Part shown: positions 1 to 8,700 of the stretch, one piece after another | How positions within the stretch are numbered: the first letter of the stretch is position 1 | Layout of the letters: every line of letters begins with the position of its first letter | Assembly: GCA_964036045.1 (NCBI GenBank) | Contig: OZ038385.1 | Coordinates: 39,935,680-39,999,679, forward strand | Reading direction: 5' to 3' | Source: Eutreptiella sp. 'Long Island Sound 2002' | Taxonomy: Eukaryota; Euglenozoa; Euglenophyceae; Eutreptiales; Eutreptiaceae | Length of the DNA stretch: 64,000 bases | Position numbers and translations under genes: made by a program | Notes under the pieces: model-generated | Told to the model about the DNA's origin: nothing | Databases searched by the model: none | What the model saw: the letters and a program-made list of their open reading frames with translations, nothing else

Positions 1-1097
1 TTGTTCACTTTGGTTTCCCACTCCTTGACGAGTTTGTTGAGCGTGTCCATGGAAGCGGGGAAGTTGGGATGGTTGGGGGGGGGCAGGGTTTGCAGGGACG
101 CTTTTATTTTCTTAACCAGAGCCGAGGAGGTGGGGTGTGATGGTGTGGTGATATTGTGGTAGCTGGTCGCTACTTCTTCCAGCACCACATCTGTGAAGAG
201 CTCTATGTCTGCCGAGGATAAAGACTCAAAGCGGGGGAGGGTAGACTCGCACCATCGCGCCAGGGGGGCGAGGGAGTCGTGGTGCTTGGAGCGCTCCCGC
301 TCCGTCAGTTTGCGGAAAACTTTCCTCTTAGTGGTGGGTGATTCGGAGAAGGGCCCGGGGGGGGACTTGAGAGGTGTGCGTGACTGGGTGGTGGTCTGAC
401 GTTTTGTCGTCGGTTTGGATGGTTGCAGAGGTGGGGGGAAAAAATTCTGAGGCCGCCGGGGGGAGCAAAATATGGTCGAGTCGGCTGCTGCTTGCCCTGT
501 ACGGGGTGGGGTATCGGGAGAAAGACCGCTCGGTCGGGTGAAAGTGCCGGAAGGTATCGATGAGGCGTGGCGGGTCGCTCGTGACCTGCCTGCAGAGCCA
601 TGGCCACTTGTTGTCCGTTTGGAGGTTCGCTCCGTCCAGCTCAGGGCACATTATGCAGTTGGTGTCCCCGCCTAGGACGTGGTTGGGATACTGATGCATG
701 AGTGGCCGCAGGATGTTTTCAATTTTGAGCGTTGGAGGTCCGCGCTCGGAGCGTATACCGAGATCAACAAGGTGGGCGGGGCCCCCGGGAGGGTGAGAAC
801 GGCTGCCGCCAGTAGCCCTTCCGTATCAAGTCGGGGGAGGGGGGTAACGAAACGGGCGAGCCGGGGGGAGCAAACCAAAACGGACCCATGCTCGCTTCTG
901 GAGTGTTTGTCTTGGCTGATGTTCGAAACAATGGTGGCTTTAGTGCCCGAACCGTAGGCGTATACGTGGGGGAGGATGGGGGCGTGATTGATTTCTTGGA
1001 GGAAGAGGACGTCGAAGTCGTTCTTGAGGTGTCGGAGAATTTGGCTGCTCACTATAGGTTTCTTCTGCAAGTTGTGCGACAGAAACCGCAGTTCTGA
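1..1097 (-). pseudogene. LINE-A ORF2: apurinic/apyrimidinic-type endonuclease, frameshifted, partial
   Basis: The minus strand encodes an exonuclease-endonuclease-phosphatase-fold endonuclease, which in LINEs nicks the target DNA to prime reverse transcription. Visible motifs in order are a SHN asparagine motif near 1085, FLQE with the metal-binding glutamate near 1005, SVYAPS, GGDTNC, SRLDHI and SDHHPV. The reading frame changes near 725 and again near 355, the latter beside a run of eight G on the plus strand. From about 355 to base 1 the frame is open and encodes a linker that aligns with the start of the inverted RT segment of LINE-B. The RT itself is outside the window. In this copy the catalytic glutamate is kept, unlike in LINE-B. 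The two shifts suggest a dead copy, although the G-run shift could be a sequencing error. Confidence 0.85.
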
Positions 1098-1415
1098 GGA
1101 GAGGGGTATGGGGGGGCGGTGAGGCCGTTGGTACCCCTTCCGTAGGCACGTACCGGACTTCGGGGGGGGGGCGGGATAGGGGGGGGCTGGGGGGGTGCCG
1201 GGGAGTCGGGCTGGCTGGGCTGGCTAAGGCAACGGAAATGCTGAATTTGGTCGGCTGGTATTCCGGCCGAGGCAAGTTCTTCGTCTAGCCCCTTGCCGGT
1301 GACGGAGGAAGCCGTGACTTGGCCGGTGATTCACTGAATCTTGACCCTTGGGCTTTCAGGCAGAGGGGGCTGGAGAGCGCAGGAGGTGGGTATCCGGCCC
1401 TCTGGCTTTCGTTGG
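1098..1415 (-). other. Proline-rich linker between AlkB and endonuclease of LINE-A
   Basis: This stretch lies between the AlkB stop at 1416 and the endonuclease. On the minus strand it translates to a low-complexity proline and serine-rich segment, interrupted by homopolymer runs of G/C. LINE-B has a similar proline-rich linker in the same place, between its AlkB stop and its endonuclease. I see no domain here. Confidence 0.5.
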
Positions 1416-2344
1416 TTAGCTTGCCTGTGGGATGTGGCGGAGGATTAGAGCAAGCCGAGGGATGGTTTGCGGGACAGTTAGCCCAAACACTTCGTCTTCC
1501 CTCCGTCGGGGTATCCCGTGGTGCCACTCATGGCGTGCGGCCCCCGTGAGGACCAGGAGAGAGCGGGCAAAGAGGCGGATGCGGAAAGAGTCCCCGTTGG
1601 AGGGATCTTTAAAAAACATTGTGGTGTCCGACTGGGAATCAAAAATGGACACCGGGTCGCCTAGCAAGGGGTCGTCCCTGTGGTAGCCGATGCCCTCTCC
1701 CGGGAGATACATTGTGCCCGTGATTTGGTTCGGGGGGGGGGGTACGAGAGGCCTAGTTGCTCCAGCGCGGCATTGTAGGTTTGGATGATAGGGGAAAACT
1801 CTTCTGGGATGTGGGACGTGGCGGTGACTTTGCTCGGGCCGAGGTATGCGTGGCCGAAGTGTTGGACCGAGCGCCCGTGGTATTTCTCCCACGTGTTGTC
1901 GTGGAGAACCTTTTTTACCGTTTCCTCTTGGCTCTCGGAGAATACGTCGCGGACGTAGTAAAAACCAGTAGGGAGGCGGGGGTCGATTTGTATCTCCGAG
2001 GCGGGGGTGGGGGTATCGTGGTCGGGGGGTAGGAGGGTGATCGCCTCGCCTCCCAGCGGAGCAAGCAGCGGGACGCTGGTCTCGAACATCTCTTCGATGT
2101 GGTTTGGTCCCGGCGTTGGCATAGCGGCGTAGGCGTCGTCCGGTGCCGCGTTCCACTCGCTGATGCGCTCAGTCAGCCCCGTCGCGGGCCTATCACGAAG
2201 GGCCGAGACGAGCTGGGACACGAAGGCCGTGGACCCCAAGGCGGCGCCCGCTTGCAGGCGTTGCATGATGGGTTGCTCGTGCTCGGCCACATCTGGGTCT
2301 TGAGCGGGGAGTATCTTCTCGAGGGCGAGGAGGTTTGCGTGTAG
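1416..2344 (-). pseudogene. LINE-A AlkB-like Fe(II)/2-oxoglutarate dioxygenase domain
   Basis: This is the C-terminal part of the LINE-A first ORF. AlkB proteins remove alkyl groups from nucleic acid bases by oxidative demethylation. The conserved core is plain: MYLPGEGIGYHRDD with the HxD iron ligands, then ARHEWHHGIP with the distal histidine, then RLALILRH with the arginine that binds 2-oxoglutarate. The domain starts near 2000 with an LPTGFYYV motif. The frame shifts at a run of eleven G (1732-1742 on the plus strand), so the N- and C-terminal halves lie in different frames. The stop (TAA, 1416-1418) falls at the same distance after ILRH as in LINE-B. At 2344 the frame joins that of 19450-21238 once Element 1 and one GTAG copy are removed. 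Confidence in the family is high; activity is unknown. Confidence 0.88.
2341..2344. repeat. Target site duplication of Element 1, left copy (GTAG)
   Basis: The four bases GTAG directly precede the TG that opens the 5' LTR, and the same four bases follow the CA that closes the 3' LTR at 19449. A 4- to 6-bp duplication is normal for Ty3/gypsy integrases. Confidence 0.9.
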
Positions 2345-2365
2345 TGAAGCGGTACCCAGAACCCC

Positions 2366-3070
2366 ATGGCCAGGTTACGGCATACAACCGGTCTCCGGTC
2401 CATTAACCCCATGTACGGCGTGTTCCGTGCCGTGAAGCCCCGCATCGGCAACCGATGCACCGCCAGCGGAGATTTGTGTATCAGAATATCAGGAATCAAC
2501 AGGGTTTTATTTTCATATTGTTTCCGTCAATTTTTACGCTTCCGTTCTGATACTCACTGTTTTGACTGCTGGCGGTTGGATCGCGACTTTACCGTAACCG
2601 CCAGTTCAACTGTTTATAATGGAAATTTTAACGCAATCCGTCACGAAGGCTCCAAAGCCTTCAGGAACTGCATGGACGCTTCCGCAATTTTCACATCTTA
2701 CACTCGCAACCTTAATCCGAATTTTTCAGGATGTCGAAATCGGATTTTCGACTTCCACATCCCCGCACTTGATTTGACCTCTTTCGAGTGGACCTACGTG
2801 CTTCCCTATGCACGAATCAACTTTCCTTTTATCCTGCCCTCCATTTGTCTTAAAGATATGGGCAAAAATAAGTTGATTCGTGAGGCCACTTGTGAAGGTC
2901 ATATCTCGTGTTGCTTGCGAGGAATGACAATAAGGAAACGTGGGATGTATTCACAATACTCCCGACGTAATTTAGGAAGCATTATATGCCTTGCGTCTCC
3001 ACACGTGCGCGCTAGTGTAATGGATCATGGTCAAGAGGGTAGAGTTTGCGTTACAACTCATTGGCCATGA
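2366..3070 (+). other. Open reading frame inside the LTR, 234 codons, doubtful gene
   Basis: An open frame of 234 codons lies near the start of the 5' LTR. It stays open in the 3' LTR of Element 1 (16525-17229) and, as 216 codons from a later start, in both LTRs of Element 2 (33466-34116, 47691-48341). The product is Cys- and Arg-rich with no recognised domain. Comparing Elements 1 and 2 by eye gives about five silent and about ten replacement differences, near what neutral drift would give. It is more likely chance than a protein, but persistence in four copies is worth recording. Confidence 0.25.
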
Positions 3071-5167
3071 TATTGCGTGCGTTCAGATAACTTTCGAGTG
3101 TAGCGCGCAGGTGTTGGTGTTGCATAGGAACTCTCCTTGAGTTCCTATGAGCGATTGACACAAAGTTATGCCCTTGGAGGGGCATGACATATCGTGGTGG
3201 GAGCTACATTTTTGGGCAATATGTGGTATGTGCCATGTGTTGTGTTGCGTGCCCATTTGGCGGGTCCATTACTCCAAGCCAAGCCCGCCAATGGACCTCA
3301 TATTGTGCAAGCCCCTTCCCCATACTCCCTACAGTCAATTGCAAGCCTAACCTTCGTGAAGGGAAGCTTGTGTGGCGATCCCGAAGCGATGCGTTGGGAG
3401 CAAGGTGTGTGTTTTGCAATTTTCCATATTTTCATGTGCCCACTTGGGAAGTAGCGCTCGTAACCTTTCAAGGCGCCCCAAGTGGAGCACATATGTGGGA
3501 TCGAAGGTCATTGGTGTCACGTCATTGTGTGTAGAAGGATTAAGTGATTGCACGATCCAAGCCGAAGATATTATAATATAATTATGCACCTTTCAAGGCA
3601 CTTTTGTGTGTGCTTGTGCCAATTTTGCCATTTTTGGCCCGTCATGATGTCAAGTGGCGACCGTGTATCTCAACGTTGCGCTTGATTGACATCATGACCC
3701 AAGTATGCTATGCGGCTACATACTTCGGTGCCCAACATATCTTGGACCCGGCGAATAACTCCTCTTAGGCTTGGCATACCGTGGCCGCCATGTTGGCGAT
3801 TTGGGACTATCCCAAATCATGGGCTCACTTGGCGACCCTGCCATTCCCAATATCGGAGGAGTTGGGCGACGCCCAAAAGGTATGTTGGACCAATATGACT
3901 TGATACCAATCCTATGGCACACTCCGGTCCGAGTCGGGCATGTGCCTCATTTGCCCCAACCATGAGTGTGCGCATTTTTGGCCATTTTGAGCATTTTTCC
4001 ACTTTTGCTGCCCACCGTGCCCCATGTTCTAACCTTCGTGCACGCCGGACGCATGGACCAATGGACCATATATGACATGGGTGTTATGGGTAATGGTCCC
4101 CATGGTCCACACACCACGTGGGCGAAGCGGAGCCACCTTCGTTAAGGCGCTAGCCCAAAGTGAGTGTGGGCAATTTTGCAATTTTGACATTTGTGGACCC
4201 AATTGGGATCATCACCACGCCGAGTGGCATGGAGATCTTTGTGAGCCAAAAGCATGGGAGTCTTCATTGGACTCCCGGTGGATCGCGTATGGAATGGCGG
4301 ATCCGATCTTCAAGCCGGCGTGGAGATATACTATTGGGAGCACACCGAATTTTGGCTCATTTCAAGCAGCCAAAATGACCCAATTTTGGGACCCCAATTT
4401 CCCCCTTCCGTGTGGTCAATTGGCGGCCCCATTTCTCTAAGCCCATAGGGAGCCCGGACCTAAATCCAAGTTGTACACTCAGATAGAAGTCCTAGGTCCT
4501 GCCTCCTACCCTGCGAGCCATTGGCCTTAACTTGGCCGGGCGAGCCACGCGTGGGAATGACGCCAATTTTGGTGATTTTGGCATCATGACCCCACATGAC
4601 TCATCCGTGTTGCCCTGATGCCGGGACCTCAGAGGGAACCAGGTTGGGTGAGGGCTCCAGGGGGTTCGTACTCGAAGAGCATAGGGTCAGTTGCCTCGTC
4701 CCTACCTCTGGCGGGTCCGAACGAGGGGTCAATTTTGGGGATTTTTGAGTTAATTTCAGTTTGGGCTGAAACAGCCCATTTTCAGCTACCAACTCCTGGG
4801 TGATAATGGCGGGGCCATATCTCTGGCTCAGAGTGGAGTTGGGACCTGCCATTGAGGGAGCATAGGGAGCCACTGTCGGTTGGCCTTGGAGCGCATTGGT
4901 TTCCAAGAACTCGCCTGTGGCTGGGCGGTACACCCCCCCTATTGGCAGGGTTTCGGGGTCCGGACTGAGCAGGGCATGGGTTGTGTTTGAGCCCCCGCCC
5001 CCATCAGCCACTGAGAGGGTCGGACCTGGGATTGGGATATGAGTTGGGACTGAGTGTCTATTGTCCTGTAATGCCCTTACCCCACTCCAGTCTTAACCCC
5101 ATGTGTACATATCCTGATGTGTTTCTGTACATACTTTCGTTCCCTCTTTGCAGAGTGGCAAGGATTC

Positions 5168-5178
5168 TGAAACGCTTT
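5168..5178 (+). promoter_or_regulatory. Candidate self-primer and predicted RNA 5' end, Element 1
   Basis: The 11 bases TGAAACGCTTT are the exact reverse complement of the first 11 bases after the LTR (5291-5301). In Tf1 of fission yeast the first 11 nucleotides of the transcript anneal to the primer site in the same way and prime reverse transcription. By analogy, transcription would begin about here. The motif recurs at 19327-19337, 36214-36224 and 50440-50450. No clear TATA box was found upstream. Confidence 0.6.
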
Positions 5179-5290
5179 GTCACATGACACAGGCGTATTG
5201 ATGCCCTTGTGAGCGTAGTGCCTTGCCTGCCTGCTCACCTGTGCGTGTCACCGCAGTGTCCCGTGGCCGGCCCCCCACGGGAACGCGTCA

Positions 5291-5301
5291 AAAGCGTTTC
5301 A
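5291..5301 (+). promoter_or_regulatory. Primer binding site of Element 1, self-complementary type
   Basis: AAAGCGTTTCA begins at the first base after the LTR. A tRNA-primed element would normally show a TGG-starting tract here; none is present. Instead these bases pair perfectly with 5168-5178. The bases that straddle the LTR end (AACGC, GTCAAAA, GCGTT) can also fold into a small hairpin; in Element 2 this stem is six pairs. Confidence 0.6.
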
Positions 5302-5728
5302 CCGCGGCGGGGTTACCCAGCCCCCGCGTGCCACTCGGGGCCACCAAGCCCGAGCAGCGCGGCGCAGCTCGCAGCTCGCAGCGCAGCGCAGCGTCTCGCA
5401 GCGCAGCGCAGCGGCTCGCCGCGCCACTCAGCGACAGCGCCGAGTTCGTCACGGAGCCTGCAGCGCCGTCCAGAGCATCGCCCTGACCGCGCAGCAACCG
5501 TGAAAGAGGTGCACAGACCAGGACTCCTGCATCAGCCCCATCGGCCGACCCGGAGTCCCATCGGCCGACCAGCAGGGCCGCGTCAACCACCTCCACAACC
5601 ACCGGCTGACCAGCACCAGCCGCACTTCCAATCCAGTGCTGCAGCACCCTCCTCAACAACCACAACCAGTTCGTTGAGTTGAACGAGTGCACATCAAGGA
5701 CTTCAAGACCATCTACGCCCCCGCTGCC
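5302..5728 (+). other. 5' leader between primer site and gag, Element 1
   Basis: No gene. It holds a GC-rich array of GCAGC and GCTCGCAGC units (about 5350-5420) and a proline-codon-rich stretch. Element 2 keeps the same leader (36349-36741) with small length changes, including a short duplicated CCCATCGGCCGACC segment in Element 1. Confidence 0.7.
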
Positions 5729-8700
5729 ATGGTGAATTGGCAGGAAGCGGGCAGGACGTGGCCGCGGCCCCACCCCCATGCAGCACGCCTGCTGCGTGGG
5801 TTGGTTTGGGACCAGCACTACCGCCACAGCCACCCCCAGTGCGAAGGCGGCATGCCCAGGAGCTTCGAGCTCCGCACGGACATCGCCCCCGACCGCCTGC
5901 AGGCCGTGGAGGACTGGCTGCGGGCGGAAGGGTACGAGTACCGCCACCAGCAGAGGCGCTGGAGGACGTGGACCCGGACGGACAGGCCCGGCGAAGGCCT
6001 GCGTCCCGACGGGATTGAGGAGGACGAGGAGCCCAACGTGTACCCGTCGGGCGCCTCGATCAACGTCTCCTTGTGGGACGTGATCGAGAAGAACTTCCCG
6101 GAACCGGGGAGCGAGCGCAGGCTGCAGGGCAGCAGCAGCGCGTCTCCGGGGAAGGAGAAGCGGTCCGCCGGGGACAAGAAGAGGGACCGGAGGTGGCGGG
6201 AGTACCAGGAGTCCCTGGCCGCCGAAGCCGCCCAAGGCGCCAAGGGCGGAACCCCAGCCCCCAGTCCCCAACGGGCCAATGGTGGTCACCACCCCGGCTC
6301 CACCACCCTTGGCGACTACATCCAAGTCGCCAAGCAGACCCAGGCCAAGCCCCGTCCGCTGCTCCTGAGGGCCCGGCAGGCCCCAGCAGGCCCCAGCAGC
6401 GACGTGGAGTCGGCCCACCGCGGGAGGATGCCGGCCGACCAGGCCAGCTCCAGCAGCAGCGTCGCTCCCGAAAGGGACGTGGCGCGCGCCTGTGAGCGCG
6501 CCTGTGGGGTGCCCTGCAACCGTCGGGTTGCCCGGCAACGGGCCAGGCAGTACAGCGCTGCCGTGGAGGGCGCCGCCGGCATCGCCCAGGAGGAGGCTGC
6601 GGAGTGGGCGCATGGCATGGCCATCCACGCCCAGACCGTGGCGGCCATTGCGGCCGGACTCACGGCCGTAGCCGCCCATGGGGCAGCGACTGCCCAGGTC
6701 AACGGTGAGTTGGCGGCAGCCGACGAGGAAGCCCGCCTGACGCAGGAGGCCATTGCCTGCAAGGAGGCCGAAGTGAAGGCGCTGGAAGAGGCGCTTGCCC
6801 AAGAGAGGGCAAAGAAGGAGGCGGAGGAAAGGGCCCACGCCGAAGCGACGGCTAAGGCCCAGGAGGACGCCGCCAAGAAGGAAGCCATCGAGGCCGCGCG
6901 ACGGAAGGTCGCTGAGGAGAAGGCCAAGACGGAGGCGGAGCTGGCAGCGTTGGAAGCGCAGAAGGCGCGGCTGCAGCAGGCCCGGGAAGCCGAGGCGGCT
7001 CGTGCTCGGGAGGAAGCCGAAGCGCGAGCTGCCGCAGCCACCGCCGCCGCAATGGAGGAGGCAGAGGCCAAACTCCGCCGCGAGACTCCCCCGGGAGCAT
7101 CACGAGTGGAGACCCTTCGAAAGCTTTTCGAAGGGGACGCCTCCTCCAGGATGGCGCTGGATGAGGCCGACACGGGCAGCAGTGGGAGCGGTGGCACCAC
7201 CGCCCGTCGACGGAGGAAGGGCAAGGGGAAGACCCCTGAGAGGCCGCGGAGGCCAGCGGGTGGGCACCCCCACGACAGTGACCCCTTCTTCACCGCCAGT
7301 GACGGGGATGAACGAGGCCGCCAACATCGCCAAGTGGTGGCTTGGACGGGCGGAGGAGGCGGAGACGTCCCCATGGAAGGTGAGGATGAGGATCCCCCTC
7401 CTCCCTACCGGAGCTCGGAGTCTTCCGAGACCGAGACGCCCAGGTGGGGCAACATGGACGAGGATGACGACATGGACTTCGGCATCATGCGCCCATCCTC
7501 GGACCCACCGAGGCGACCCGGCGGAGACCCACCGGGACCCCCTGGCGGAGGACCATCAGGACCCCCTGGAGGACGCCCACCGAGTGGACCCCCTGGAGGC
7601 GGACCACCGGGCGGGGGAGGACCCCCTGGACCGAGCGGACCCGGCGGAGGCCCTCCTGGAGGACCCCCTGGGGACCCCGACGACCCACCAGGGAACGGCG
7701 ACCCGGATACCACCTGGCGGTGGATTGTCTACCTCCGCAGGAGGGTCTTTGCCCTCGAGTGCGAGGTAGACACGGGCAAGGTCGAGATGGCTCGCATCTC
7801 TGGGGTCGCCGCGCGCGCGCAGAAGGAGCTGGACATCGCCAGGGCCGAGACCAAGTCGCTGACCAACGTCGTCAGCGGCCTGCAGGAGAGGCTGGATGCG
7901 CTGGAGGCCCGTGGGAGCGTCGGCAGCGACCACCCACCCCTGGAGTCTGGCTCGTCGGACGACGGCTGGGGACCCGGACCAGGTCCAGGCAGACCCCACG
8001 CCCCCGGCGGAGCCCCCAGGAGTCGCCCCAGCGCCAGTGCCCCCTCTCTCACCGCCCCCTCTCACCGCAGCGCGGGCCGCCGCAATGAGCGCGTGCCGCC
8101 CGGCAGTGGCAGTGAGGAATGGCGTGATGAGTGGCTCAGCGCGGAGTACCGCAACCGCCGTGCTCCACCGCGGACGCCTGTACGCCCCCAACGCCCGGCA
8201 CCAGCCCCGGTGCCAATCCCAACGGCTGGAGGACGTTATGGTGGACTCAGGGACGAGGTCCCCAGAGGAGACGTGGAGTGGGATGTCGGCGAAGGTGAGG
8301 ACCTGGACCTGGACCTGGAGGAGTTCGACATCAGCCCGCCGCGTGGCGTACGACGGGAGGCCGCTGAACGCAGCCGCCGGCGCCGTGATGAGGATGCGTA
8401 CATGGATGCAGTACGGCGTGAACATTTTGGTTCAGCGTACGTGGAGGAACCGCGGCGTAGCCACAGGGGTTCCATGGAGGAGATGGACGTGGCAGCCGTG
8501 GGAGTCCGTGGGCGAGGCCGATGGGAACCTCGGTCGACCTCGCGGCCGGCGTTCATGGTCTCTAAGGCCGCGGATGCCGCCGTGTGGGAAGACTTGAAGG
8601 ACATCAAGCCCCCCATGTACGACGGCAACCCCCTCAACCTCGACCGCTTCTTGGAGAAGCTGGACGATTGGGGGCTGACCGTCACTGAAGACCTGCCTCC

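Larger units (their letters stand above)
1..2344 (-). mobile_element. LINE-A, 3' part: AlkB and endonuclease region, runs off the window
   Basis: This is the downstream half of a non-LTR retrotransposon read on the minus strand. From 2344 downward it holds the end of a long first ORF with an AlkB-like dioxygenase, a stop, a proline-rich linker, an apurinic-type endonuclease and the start of the endonuclease-RT linker at base 1. Its 5' half lies at 19450-21238 beyond Element 1. The RT would lie left of the window and is not seen. Domain order matches LINE-B (21452-50657), but the proteins are clearly diverged, so these are two lineages or old copies of one family. Confidence 0.85.
2345..5290 (+). 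repeat. 5' LTR of Element 1
   Basis: The LTR starts TGAAGCGGTACC and ends AACGCGTCA. It is unusually long at 2946 bp. It is AT-richer than the coding part and contains many short TTTTGG and CCAAAA-type motifs. The start and end are fixed by alignment with the 3' LTR (16504-19449) and by the target duplication. If transcription begins at the self-primer (5168), U3 would be about 2.8 kb and R plus U5 only 123 bp. Confidence 0.95.

Noticed and set aside
5291-5310. A tRNA primer binding site
   Set aside because: No TGG-initial tract complementary to a tRNA CCA end lies at or near the LTR boundary in either element; the self-complementary 11-mer fits better.
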